This document shows, piece by piece, positions 1-8,324 of a stretch of DNA of 34,237 bases. Made by a program: the position numbers and the translations under genes. This stretch comes from Pelagibacteraceae bacterium TMED65. GTDB taxonomy: Bacteria; Pseudomonadota; Alphaproteobacteria; TMED127. Under the pieces are notes generated by a model. It saw only the letters and a list, made by a program, of their open reading frames with translations. It had not been told where the DNA came from and ran no database searches. The stretch spans positions 1 through 34,237 of the forward strand of contig NHDS01000005.1 in NCBI GenBank assembly GCA_002167215.1. The letters are read 5' to 3'. Numbering within the stretch: position 1 is the stretch's first letter; the number at the start of each line of letters is the position of its first letter.

Positions 1-979
1 ATAAATTAATGGATTTAAAATGAACAAAAAAATTTTTTTTAACATTAAAGGTTTTATGCTTTAGTAAAATTGTTGGTTTATTTGAATATATTGCTTGAAA
101 TAATGCGTCTGAACTATGTCCCACCACAGCCTTGGAGCGAGATATTAAGTCTAAAGTTTTTCCGTAAATTATTTTCCTTCCTTCAAAATAATTTTTATCG
201 TAAGTGTATTTTTTAGAACAACTTATAATAACTTTAGTTTTATACTTTTTCTCTAAAATATTAAAAAATAAATTTATATCTTTAAGAAAAGTATTTACAT
301 TTGAAATTTTTTTCATTTTCTTATCAAATAAAAATTGATCTCTAGAAAAAAAAAGATTTTCATCCACATAAACGATAAAATTTTTTATTCGAGGCTTTTT
401 TTTTGAAGATTTAATCCAAATACTAGGACAATCTAAATATTTCGTTTTTTTGAAACCCATTTTTATAAAATTTTTTTTGGTTTCCGTTCCGAAGCCAACA
501 TAGTAATTTGGTTCATAATCATATTTCTTCATTGATAATATCAATTTTCTAGTTGCGACTCTAATATGCCTTAAAGTGTTTAAAAAAGTACTTTTTGACA
601 AATTAGATTTAAACCAAGGATCATAGTCAAACCATATTGTTTTGATTTTATATTTTTTAAATAACTTTAGATCAAAATTATTAAATTTAATCTCATTAAT
701 ACTTCTTTCTCTTAAGAACACTAAATCTTCTGACTTAATTTTTTTTACATAATTTTCAAACTCATTTTGACTATTAAGATAAATTACATTTTTAGGAATT
801 TCATTTGACGGTGTACTCTTATAATAATTTCTTATTTCATCTTTTGTAAAACTAATATTTTGTGTACTTAAAAATTTTAAATTAAATTTTGGATTTTTAA
901 ATTTTTTAGGAAAAACCATTTCCATTTGTTGATTTGCAAATGGCTGATCGATATAAATATAGAGATTATTTTTTTTCAA
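1..979 (-). CDS. GT-B-like surface glycan transferase, 3' end beyond window
   Basis: The frame stays open without a stop from 979 to the window edge, giving about 326 codons of an incomplete gene. The earliest possible start is a TTG at 979, directly after an in-frame stop. It gives MKKNNLYIYIDQPFANQQ and overlaps the 3' end of the upstream hisH-like gene by 14 bases. An in-frame ATG lies at 925. The N-terminus looks like the first beta strand of a Rossmann or GT-B fold. Near the visible C-terminal end, a segment around VVGHSSDALFQAIYSNKPTI resembles the nucleotide-sugar side of GT-B-like capsule proteins, where a Ser/Thr-rich loop is followed by a helix and a 'gkPvi' strand. Placement after an acetamidino-sugar trio suggests a transferase for that sugar, but this is inference. 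The exact family is unknown. Confidence 0.7.
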   Translation of the reverse strand, partial: MKKNNLYIYIDQPFANQQMEMVFPKKFKNPKFNLKFLSTQNISFTKDEIRNYYKSTPSNEIPKNVIYLNSQNEFENYVKKIKSEDLVFLRERSINEIKFNNFDLKLFKKYKIKTIWFDYDPWFKSNLSKSTFLNTLRHIRVATRKLILSMKKYDYEPNYYVGFGTETKKNFIKMGFKKTKYLDCPSIWIKSSKKKPRIKNFIVYVDENLFFSRDQFLFDKKMKKISNVNTFLKDINLFFNILEKKYKTKVIISCSKKYTYDKNYFEGRKIIYGKTLDLISRSKAVVGHSSDALFQAIYSNKPTILLKHKTFNVKKNFFVHFKSINL

Positions 980-1610
980 TTAAATTAATAAAATTTTTAT
1001 AAATCTTTATTCCTTCGCTTCCACTTTTTTCAGGATGAAATTGAGTAGCAAATATATTTTTATCAGAAACACTAGAACAATATTTAAAATCTAAATAATC
1101 CACATTAGATGAAATGATCAAGTCATCAGCTGGCTCCACGTAAAAAGAATGGGTGAAATAAAAAAATTCATGATCTTTAATATCTTTAAAGATTTTACAA
1201 TTTTTTTTTTTAATAATTTTGTTCCATCCAATAAATGGAATCTTTCTTTTTTTTCCTTGATAATCATGTTTAATTTTTTTAACTTTTCCTTTAAATATAT
1301 TTAATCCAGTATGATTTCCAAATTCACTACTTTCAGAAAAAAGAATTTGCATTCCAACACAAATAAATAAGATTGGTGTTTCTTTTTGCACAAAATTTAA
1401 AATTAATTTATCTAATTTTCTTTTTCTTAATTGTTCCATTACCTCACCAAAACTCCCAATCCCTGGAACAACTAATGCATCAATTTTTAAGTTGTCATCA
1501 AAATTTGATAAATGAATAACATTAGAATTGCACTCCTTCAGTGCATAAGTTACACTTTGAATATTAGATGTACCTGTATCTATAATTCCGATTGTTGGAA
1601 TATTAATCAT
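966..1610 (-). CDS. hisH: HisH-like glutamine amidotransferase subunit (trio 2)
   Basis: This is a class I glutamine amidotransferase of 214 residues, the usual length for HisH. The nucleophile Cys84 sits in FICVGMQIL, and His192 and Glu194 sit in QFHPEKS, so the catalytic triad is complete. An oxyanion-type PGIGSFGEV segment lies near residue 50. It would hydrolyse glutamine and pass ammonia to the HisF-like partner, whose stop codon overlaps this start by 4 bases. The location in a glycan locus beside an N-acetyl sugar amidotransferase points to the surface-sugar paralogue system (WbpG/HisH2/HisF2 type in Pseudomonas), not histidine synthesis. Gene order here is amidotransferase, HisF, HisH, the reverse of the other trio. 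Confidence 0.88.
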   Translation of the reverse strand: MINIPTIGIIDTGTSNIQSVTYALKECNSNVIHLSNFDDNLKIDALVVPGIGSFGEVMEQLRKRKLDKLILNFVQKETPILFICVGMQILFSESSEFGNHTGLNIFKGKVKKIKHDYQGKKRKIPFIGWNKIIKKKNCKIFKDIKDHEFFYFTHSFYVEPADDLIISSNVDYLDFKYCSSVSDKNIFATQFHPEKSGSEGIKIYKNFINLIEKK

Positions 1611-2437
1611 AATCTTATTTTAATTCCTCTTGAAATAAGATATTTTTTTAAATCTATTATAGAGGTTCCAGTTTTATCACTTTCTTTAAAAGATTGACTA
1701 AAAAAATTACTTCCTATGAGCTCTTTATCCCTAATTGGCTCATGGTAATGATAGTGAAACAATGATGCGATTGATATTGCATCAACATTGCAAAAATTAA
1801 ATAATTCATAAATATTATCAAATGGGCCAGCCCCTCCATGCGCTACAAACTGAACATCTATTTTTTTTCTTAATTTTTCATAGAGATCTAAATTAAAGCC
1901 TTTCTTTTTTCCTTCCATTGGTATTTCAGTCACAATAACTTCTCCAACACCAAGATTTTGAACTTTTTCAACCCATCTAAATAGTTCAATGCCTGTTCTT
2001 TCTCTTCCAGTTTCAATTAAAATTTCATATTTATTATTAATTTTTACGGTTTCTATGCTTGATGATATAGTTGAAGATCCATATTTTTTGACAAGATTTT
2101 TTAAAAAAATTGGGTTCTTAACTGCTGCTGAATTTATAACAACTTTATCGATTCCAATTCTTAAAAGCTTATCAACATCTTTTTCATCTCTTATACCTCC
2201 CCCAGAGGAAACATTCACAAATATTTTTTTTGAAATTTTTTCTATGATTTTAAAAAGCACATTTCGATTATATAAGGTGGCAACAATATCTTGGAAGTGT
2301 ATTTCATCAATTTTATCATAGTAATATTTACTCGAGAAAAATTCTGGATCTCCCAAATTTCTTAAACCTTCTAGATTTATTCCTTTAACGAGAATACCGT
2401 TTTTAACATCAAGTCTTGAGATTACTCTTTTGTACAA
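1607..2437 (-). CDS. hisF: HisF-like ammonia-channelling barrel (trio 2)
   Basis: This 276-residue (beta/alpha)8 barrel is close to canonical HisF in length and pattern. It keeps the first-strand motif RLDVKNGILVKG with Asp10, equivalent to catalytic Asp11 of Thermotoga HisF. It also keeps the phosphate-binding SGGGIRDE and AHGGAG loops. Two acidic positions differ: the Asp130 equivalent is Glu129 (SIETVK) and the Asp176-type DG is EG (MEGKKKG). This fits a barrel used to deliver ammonia to a partner sugar amidotransferase and not one making imidazole glycerol phosphate. It starts 8 bases after the amidotransferase gene and overlaps the HisH-like gene by 4 bases, so the three are likely translated together. 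Confidence 0.87.
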   Translation of the reverse strand: MYKRVISRLDVKNGILVKGINLEGLRNLGDPEFFSSKYYYDKIDEIHFQDIVATLYNRNVLFKIIEKISKKIFVNVSSGGGIRDEKDVDKLLRIGIDKVVINSAAVKNPIFLKNLVKKYGSSTISSSIETVKINNKYEILIETGRERTGIELFRWVEKVQNLGVGEVIVTEIPMEGKKKGFNLDLYEKLRKKIDVQFVAHGGAGPFDNIYELFNFCNVDAISIASLFHYHYHEPIRDKELIGSNFFSQSFKESDKTGTSIIDLKKYLISRGIKIRL

Positions 2438-2444
2438 TTTAATT

Positions 2445-3650
2445 TTATAAACTCTTTTTTAAAATCCACTGATTAGATTTTTTTTGCCAAATATGGTCAG
2501 GTCTAAACTTATCGCAAAGTTCAAGAAATTCCTCTTTCTTCATAGAAATATAATCATAAAATTCATTTTCATATCGCTGAGGATATTCTCCATCAAATTT
2601 CTTTATTAAAGCTTTTCCTTCATCTTTCGTGATGTGTCCATGTCTGACTTCTTCACATGAATCGGACATAGCCCTTCCGAAACCAAATTTAATATAGCTT
2701 GTGTAATGAAAAAATCCGTCAATTTTATCGTCCAAACTTTGATATTTAGTATAAGTTCCCTCAGTCCGTTGTGGATTTGGACTAAAATCTGTATTTTTAA
2801 CAGCGAAGTAATACATTTCTTGAGGTATCCACCTTAGAAAATATCCTAAGTAGTAAAAATTTATTTTTTTCTTCTTTATTGTTTCGATATTTAAGGGTCT
2901 ATAACTTTCTAAATCATTTAAAGTGACTCCTTCATCTAAATATTCCCTGATTTGTTTACCTCCTAGATATGCATCCTCAAATTTTTTTCCCTCCAAAGGA
3001 TCCATCTCGAACCCCCCTTGACTACCGCTTTCAGCAAAAGTTTTAGCTTTATGTGAAACTTCTTTACCTCCTTTACCTTGCATTTCACCGTAGAATATTA
3101 ATGGAATATTAAACTTTGCAGCAATTTTAGTAGCAAACATTTTTTGACCTATGATAAATGGCTGAAAAGGATGTAAAAGCCTTAATACCGCCTCTCTAGT
3201 TACAAGCTTATGTATTTTAGGATTTGGGGTATAAAGATAATTGTCAAATCCACCCTTGTGTAGCCAACTTTGAAAATTTTTCCATCCCACATCAGTATAC
3301 AGATGCGGTGACCATGTTACTGTCAAAGGATTCATTTTATACTTATGTTTCAAAATATAAGCTGCATAAATACTATCTTTTCCTCCTGATCCCGGAACAA
3401 TACAATCATATTCTCCGTTATTTTTTCTATTTGCATCACATAACTGCTTTAATTCTTCTTCTCTTTCTTTCCAGTTAATAACTTTTTCATCAAACTCTTT
3501 TTTTACAAAATGACATCCGGCACAAACTCCATTTTCATCAAATTTAACAGTTTTGTGAATAGTCTCTGGTGTATGAAAAAATTCATTTTTTCCTGTAGTT
3601 CTTTGATTAATTAAATTACAATTAACACAATATCGAATTTCTGAAGGCAA
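2445..3650 (-). CDS. N-acetyl sugar amidotransferase (trio 2)
   Basis: This is a PP-loop ATP-pyrophosphatase of the WbpG/PseA type, 401 residues. The N-terminus has a Cys-rich, probably zinc-binding segment (YCVNC, then VCAGC near residues 40-47), followed by the PP-loop VPGSGGKDS. Family members activate the acetamido oxygen of an N-acetyl sugar with ATP and replace it with ammonia to give an acetamidino group; the HisF/HisH partners supply the ammonia. The neighbouring legionaminate-type genes suggest a legionaminic- or pseudaminic-like substrate, but this is inference. The start is TTG at 3650. An ATG at 3655 is out of frame, and the upstream frame opens at the stop of the preceding gene. 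Confidence 0.87.
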   Translation of the reverse strand: MPSEIRYCVNCNLINQRTTGKNEFFHTPETIHKTVKFDENGVCAGCHFVKKEFDEKVINWKEREEELKQLCDANRKNNGEYDCIVPGSGGKDSIYAAYILKHKYKMNPLTVTWSPHLYTDVGWKNFQSWLHKGGFDNYLYTPNPKIHKLVTREAVLRLLHPFQPFIIGQKMFATKIAAKFNIPLIFYGEMQGKGGKEVSHKAKTFAESGSQGGFEMDPLEGKKFEDAYLGGKQIREYLDEGVTLNDLESYRPLNIETIKKKKINFYYLGYFLRWIPQEMYYFAVKNTDFSPNPQRTEGTYTKYQSLDDKIDGFFHYTSYIKFGFGRAMSDSCEEVRHGHITKDEGKALIKKFDGEYPQRYENEFYDYISMKKEEFLELCDKFRPDHIWQKKSNQWILKKSL

Positions 3651-3674
3651 CCCATTATTTGTTTTTTTTTTCCA

Positions 3675-4730
3675 TTATTGCTCCTTTTGAATAATATTCA
3701 TATAATTTAGCCAATTTCCAGTATCCTGCCATTCATTATCTTTGATCGGAAATATTCCAACTTTTTTTCTTTTTTTTTGTAACAAATTTATAACTTCATT
3801 CATTCCAAATTTTTTTGATTTAGGAAGGAAATTAAATACACTTGGCTCACATACATAGAAACCAGTATTTGCTAAAACAAACTTCTTTGGTTTTTCCTCC
3901 ATTTTCATAAGCTTTCCACTCTTTTTTTCTAATTCACAAACCCCGTATGGTATTTCAAATTTTTTAACCGCAGCGACTAAAGTGATAAAATTTTTATTTT
4001 CTTTGTGAAATTTTATTAAATCTTTTGGATTTATCTTAAATAAATTATCACAGTTAATTACAAAAAATGTTTTTTTTACATTCTTTATCTTCTTCAAAGC
4101 TCCGGCTGTTCCTAGTGGACTATGTTCTTCTAGATAATTAAAGTTATATATTTTTCTAAGTTCATTTAAATAAGATTTTAAAACTTTATGTTTTTTATTT
4201 ATTGAAATAGAAAAATTTTTAAAACCGTTAGATTTGAATAAGTCCATTATATGTATTAAAACTGGCTTTCCTTTTACAGGAATTAATGGTTTAGGAAGAA
4301 TGGATGTTAAGGGTTGAAGTCTTTTTCCTTGTCCACCTGCCATAATCATTACTAAGTTTTTTTCTTGACCTATATTTTTTTTTAATGAATTTTTGTAAAT
4401 ATTGAAATAGTTAACCACAAAACGTTTTTTGTTTATAATTGGTATCAAGGTAATTGTTTTTTTTTGAAGTAGTTTAAATGCTAAGTTTTCATTAAAATTT
4501 TCCGAAGTCAAATATGTGCTTCGAGAGTTAAATATTGAATTTATTTTTTTTGTAAAGTCTTTACTTTTTAAAATCTCTCTTCTTATATCTCCATCTGTCA
4601 CTGTACCAAGATATTTATTTTTTTTGTCTACTACAATTAAACATTGCAAACCCGTTTTTTTTAGTTTTTTTAAGGCATCAGTGATTGTTGACTCTCTTTT
4701 GATTAAAAGTTCTTTAATTATTTTATTCAT
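3675..4730 (-). CDS. CBS-domain sugar-1-phosphate nucleotidyltransferase, PtmE-like
   Basis: This 351-residue protein has two parts. Residues 1 to about 120 hold a CBS-domain pair (TDALKKLKKTGLQCLIVVD, LGTVTDGDIRRE). From about residue 124 comes a nucleotidyltransferase domain with the signature MAGGQGKRLQPLTSILPKPL. The arrangement matches Campylobacter PtmE, a glucosamine-1-phosphate guanylyltransferase that opens the GDP-linked legionaminic acid route. Supporting context is the LegC-type aminotransferase and NeuD-type acetyltransferase directly upstream. The start ATG overlaps the TGA of the acetyltransferase gene (ATGA), indicating translational coupling. Choice of GTP over another nucleotide, and the exact sugar phosphate, cannot be read from the sequence. 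Confidence 0.82.
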   Translation of the reverse strand: MNKIIKELLIKRESTITDALKKLKKTGLQCLIVVDKKNKYLGTVTDGDIRREILKSKDFTKKINSIFNSRSTYLTSENFNENLAFKLLQKKTITLIPIINKKRFVVNYFNIYKNSLKKNIGQEKNLVMIMAGGQGKRLQPLTSILPKPLIPVKGKPVLIHIMDLFKSNGFKNFSISINKKHKVLKSYLNELRKIYNFNYLEEHSPLGTAGALKKIKNVKKTFFVINCDNLFKINPKDLIKFHKENKNFITLVAAVKKFEIPYGVCELEKKSGKLMKMEEKPKKFVLANTGFYVCEPSVFNFLPKSKKFGMNEVINLLQKKRKKVGIFPIKDNEWQDTGNWLNYMNIIQKEQ

Positions 4731-5302
4731 ATTAAATCGTTTTTAATAAGACTATTAGACTTTACAAATTTAGATTTACCAATTTTTATATTGTTAACTA
4801 CAACTGAATTCGATCCTATAAAAGTATTATTTCCAATTTTGCACTCACCATTAATGGTAACATTTGTTGAAATATGACAATTATCTCCTACAACAACATC
4901 ATGCTCTATTATAGCTCCAGTGTTTATAATCGTATTTTTCCCTATTTTAGCATAAGCATTAATGATAGCTCCATGCATTATAATTGTTCCTTCTCCAATT
5001 GAAGATAGTTTTGAAACGTATGAGTTGTGTGATTTAACAATTGGTAATTTAAAACCAATTTTTTTTAATTTTTTAAAAATTTTAAATCTTGACGTATAAT
5101 TCTTAATTTGACCAATGCCAATTAAAGCATGTTTCACTTTCTTAATTATGTTTTTTAAATCATCATCTGAACCAACAATATTTCTTTTACTTGAATTTTT
5201 ATCAATAAACCCCAAGAACTTATATTTTTTTTCAGATAGTAGTACATCTAAGCAAGATCTAGCATGACCACCTGATCCAATTATTATAATTTTTTTAGCC
5301 AT
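4727..5302 (-). CDS. NeuD/PglD-family sugar O- or N-acetyltransferase
   Basis: The 191-residue protein starts with a Rossmann-like segment (KKIIIIGSGGHARSCLDVL) and a substrate-domain turn (LGFIDKN). A left-handed beta-helix of hexapeptide repeats follows from about residue 100 (IGEGTIIMHGAIINAYAKIG and onward). This architecture defines the NeuD/PglD/LegH group, which acetylates an amino sugar using acetyl-CoA. Sitting between the LegC-type aminotransferase (8-base overlap) and the PtmE-like enzyme (4-base overlap), it most likely acetylates the 4-amino group that LegC installs. O-acetylation of a nonulosonate remains possible. Confidence 0.85.
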   Translation of the reverse strand: MAKKIIIIGSGGHARSCLDVLLSEKKYKFLGFIDKNSSKRNIVGSDDDLKNIIKKVKHALIGIGQIKNYTSRFKIFKKLKKIGFKLPIVKSHNSYVSKLSSIGEGTIIMHGAIINAYAKIGKNTIINTGAIIEHDVVVGDNCHISTNVTINGECKIGNNTFIGSNSVVVNNIKIGKSKFVKSNSLIKNDLI

Positions 5303-6431
5303 TAAGTTTTGAGATAATTTTATTAAGCTGATTAATACTTAGAGACGGATAAGAAGGTAAACATAAACTTCTATCTACCAAGTCAAGAGCATTACTAATT
5401 TTATAATTTTGAAATTTTTTAAAAGGTTTTTGTAAATGATTTAGTTTCCATATAGGTCTTACTATTATTTTATTTTTAAGAAAATTTTTTATCAATTTAT
5501 CTTTTTTGATTTTTTTTGTATTTTTAATTTTTAAAATATTCATCCAATTATTGTTTATAGAATACTGAGGTGTATCAGCTAATTCAAAATTATTAATTTT
5601 TTTTATTTTTGATAAATAATAATTTCTTATTATTTCTTTTTTTTTTAAGAAGAATTTAAATTGCTCTAATTGGCTTAAGCCTAAAGCTGCAGAAATATTT
5701 GTCATACGATAGTTATAACCAATTTCATTATGGACAAAATTTATAGGGTCATCCTTTGCCTGTGTGGTTAAGTATCTGGCTTTATTTGCAAGTTTTAAAT
5801 TATTTGTTAAAATTATGCCTCCACATCCGGTTGTAATAATTTTATTAGAGTTGAAAGATATAGCTCCAAATAAGCCTTTTGTACCTGTGTGGTCACCATT
5901 TTTATACCTTGATCCTAAACTTTCACTCGCGTCTTCTATAATTTTTATGTTTTTTAATTTGCACTCTTTTACTAATTTATCAATGTCTACCGCGTTCCCC
6001 CAGACATGGGTCACAACTAGTGCAGAAATTTTTCTTTTTGTTTTTTTATTATAAGTGAAATTATTTTTTTTAAATGTCTGATCTCTAAGAAATTCTAAAG
6101 TTTTTTTTGCGTCTATATTGTAATATTTATCACAATCCATAAATATTGGATTACATTCATTATAGATTATAGTGTTTATAGTCGCTACAAAAGTTAGTGT
6201 TGGAGCAATAATTTCATCTCCTGGAGATATGTCAGATAATTTTATACTTATATGAAGTGCAGATGTGCCAGAGTTACATGCTATTGCATGCTTAACACCA
6301 GTTATTTTTTCAATTTTTCTTTCAAACTTATTTATTAAATTACCGCCAGTTGACACCCATCCTGTGGATACGCATTGTTTAAAATATTTTAAGGCTTTTT
6401 TATTTATAGATGGAGGGTATAAATGTATCAT
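5295..6431 (-). CDS. legC: LegC-type PLP sugar aminotransferase
   Basis: A DegT/DnrJ/EryC1/StrS aminotransferase of 378 residues, normal for the family. It shows the CNSGTSALH phosphate-binding stretch near residue 53, the EDASESLGS aspartate segment near 167-174, and the PLP lysine Lys197 in ISFNSNKIITTGCGG. The 'PP...' opening and the NSNKIITTG pattern resemble LegC, which transaminates a nucleotide-linked 4-keto sugar on the way to legionaminic acid. PtmE-like and NeuD-like genes lie immediately downstream. The partner dehydratase (LegB), epimerase (LegG), synthase (LegI) and CMP transferase (LegF) are not beside it and may lie past the left edge. Confidence 0.82.
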   Translation of the reverse strand: MIHLYPPSINKKALKYFKQCVSTGWVSTGGNLINKFERKIEKITGVKHAIACNSGTSALHISIKLSDISPGDEIIAPTLTFVATINTIIYNECNPIFMDCDKYYNIDAKKTLEFLRDQTFKKNNFTYNKKTKRKISALVVTHVWGNAVDIDKLVKECKLKNIKIIEDASESLGSRYKNGDHTGTKGLFGAISFNSNKIITTGCGGIILTNNLKLANKARYLTTQAKDDPINFVHNEIGYNYRMTNISAALGLSQLEQFKFFLKKKEIIRNYYLSKIKKINNFELADTPQYSINNNWMNILKIKNTKKIKKDKLIKNFLKNKIIVRPIWKLNHLQKPFKKFQNYKISNALDLVDRSLCLPSYPSLSINQLNKIISKLNG

Positions 6432-6474
6432 TATTTTATAATAATTAATTTCAATTAATTTTTAAAAATTAACT

Positions 6475-7500
6475 TTAGTATTTTTTAAGTATCTCTTTAA
6501 TATAAAATTTTTCTAAATTTTTAAATTTTTTAAAATAAGATTCTCTTATTTTATTTTTGAGTAATTTACTATCAGAATTATTTAGATGTTTTTTTAAATC
6601 ATTCTTAATTATTTCAGAAGTAAATAATAAATTTTGATTAGAAATAATTCTTGGCACTTTATTTTTTTTCATAGTTTTGAAGGTAATTTTGTCTAATTTT
6701 GATCCAAGTTTTTTAGAAACTTTTTTTAGATAGTAATTTGGATTAGCTATAAGTGTTTCAAAAGGAATAATAACATAATCAGATTTATACTTTTTTGAAA
6801 GTTTAAAAAGCGCTTTTAATGATTGATAATAATAGACTTCAATTAAATAAATAGCTTTTTCATAATTGTTTAGTTTAGAATAATGATTAATATTTCTTTT
6901 ATCCACTTCATAAGGCAAATTAATCTTATATTTTTTTGAGTAATAATTAATTCTTCCATCTCTGCTATCAATCCTTTTAAATAATTCAGCCCATCTTGCC
7001 ATTGAACTTAACATAAATAAATCTGAGGGGTTTCTAAGAATAATGATATATAATAATTTTTTCTCAAATGCTTTAAAAACCGGTTCTGCATAAGGCGTTA
7101 ACGTATGAGTCATAAATTGTAAAATATTTTTAGTTTTTTTGACTTTTTTCTCTGCAATCTTATCAGTCATTTTCAACCTTTTAATTATTTCCTTAAATCT
7201 TGGATGATTTTTTATTGACGAGAAGTCTTTATTTCTAAAATTTGCATGTCTTAAAATAAAGGCATCAAAGTATTTTTCATTATAAATTTTCTTAATAAAA
7301 TCTGCGCTTATAGAAGTATTTATTCTATTTAACTTATTTAATGCACAAATTCTCTCAATATTTGAGTCATATATCCATTGTTCAACATTTTTTATTCCGG
7401 ATATAAGATTACAAATAAGAGTTTTTCCTCCTCCTACCATTCCATCTGTAACAATAATTTTATTTTTTTTATAAATATTAGTCTTAAATGTATTTCTCAT
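6475..7500 (-). CDS. Sulfotransferase-like P-loop protein
   Basis: This 341-residue protein opens with a Walker A-like loop, GMVGGGKT at residues 20-27, placed where sulfotransferases bind the 5'-phosphosulfate of PAPS. A central strand-helix IIILRNPSDLFMLSS resembles the 3'-phosphate-binding 'RdP.d...S' motif of the same superfamily, and YVIIPFETLIANP resembles its following strand. It could add sulfate to the glycan, but the loop is as rich in glycine as a kinase loop, so a nucleotide-dependent kinase is an alternative. The start ATG shares one base with the TAA of the upstream HisF-like gene. A 43-base gap separates it from legC. Confidence 0.55.
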   Translation of the reverse strand: MRNTFKTNIYKKNKIIVTDGMVGGGKTLICNLISGIKNVEQWIYDSNIERICALNKLNRINTSISADFIKKIYNEKYFDAFILRHANFRNKDFSSIKNHPRFKEIIKRLKMTDKIAEKKVKKTKNILQFMTHTLTPYAEPVFKAFEKKLLYIIILRNPSDLFMLSSMARWAELFKRIDSRDGRINYYSKKYKINLPYEVDKRNINHYSKLNNYEKAIYLIEVYYYQSLKALFKLSKKYKSDYVIIPFETLIANPNYYLKKVSKKLGSKLDKITFKTMKKNKVPRIISNQNLLFTSEIIKNDLKKHLNNSDSKLLKNKIRESYFKKFKNLEKFYIKEILKKY

Positions 7501-8324
7501 TATAAGTTATTTTTTCTGTTGCCAAAAGATGCCTCAAGTTTTTTGATTTCTAACATATCCCATTTTGGAAAAGGAATATCTTTTTCTAAAAGTTTATTTC
7601 TTGTTTTAATCAATCCATCCCCTACAAAATTCAATAAGTTTGATGTTGAGATGGCATCAACATCAGTTTTTTTTAAAGTTTCATAAATGTGATTAAAATT
7701 TCCTGTTCCACCTGATAAGATAATTGGTTTTTTAAAATTATCAGGAAGTAAAGAAAGAATTTCATAATCTAAACCTGTTCCTGTCCCGTCTTTAGTAATT
7801 GAATTTAAAAATATTTCTCCAAATCTTAATTCGGATATTTCTTTAAAGATATCCTTTGGTGTTTTTTTTATTTTATTTTGCCCGTTGTCTGAATATACAT
7901 AATAATCTTTATTATCTTTTTTTAAATCAATACCAATTATTATAGATTGTTCTCCAAAAGTTGAGCTAATATCATTTATCACTTCGTAATTTTTTAAAAA
8001 TTCTGTATTGACCAAAATTTTATCAGATCCATTTGTAAGAAAATATTTAGCATCCTCTAGAGATTTTATACCACCACCAACAGTTATAGGAACAAAGCAA
8101 AGCTCTGATATTTGCCTTACATTTTCTATAAATTTTTTCTTATCTTTTTTTTCTCTCGAAATATCTAATACAATTAATTCGTCAATATAAAATGAAATAT
8201 TTTTAAAGTTATAATTTTTTTTAAGCCAATTAATATCTCCAACTTCTTGTAAATCAAAATTTCTACTTTGGCAGAAAAAATCATTACTATAAAGAAGTGT
8301 GAAGATTAATCTTTTCTTAATCAT
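7500..8324 (-). CDS. hisF: HisF-like ammonia-channelling barrel (trio 1)
   Basis: A 274-residue HisF-type barrel that keeps TVGGGIKSLEDA near residues 81-92 and the LSGGTGNFNH phosphate loop. The canonical first-strand 'LDV..G..VKG' with catalytic Asp11 is replaced by TLLYSNDFFCQSRNF, so that aspartate is missing. The second catalytic position, Asp133 in GIDLKK, and the KDGTGTG segment are kept. Known partners of sugar amidotransferases belong to this HisF paralogue group, so a role as ammonia conduit is more likely than histidine synthesis. The start overlaps the HisH-like stop by one base (TAATG), and its own stop overlaps the next gene in the same way. Confidence 0.85.
   Translation of the reverse strand: MIKKRLIFTLLYSNDFFCQSRNFDLQEVGDINWLKKNYNFKNISFYIDELIVLDISREKKDKKKFIENVRQISELCFVPITVGGGIKSLEDAKYFLTNGSDKILVNTEFLKNYEVINDISSTFGEQSIIIGIDLKKDNKDYYVYSDNGQNKIKKTPKDIFKEISELRFGEIFLNSITKDGTGTGLDYEILSLLPDNFKKPIILSGGTGNFNHIYETLKKTDVDAISTSNLLNFVGDGLIKTRNKLLEKDIPFPKWDMLEIKKLEASFGNRKNNL

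Noticed and set aside
1512..2321. Plus-strand open frames opposite hisH and hisF
   Set aside because: They are antisense to intact genes, have no recognisable protein features and no upstream signal.
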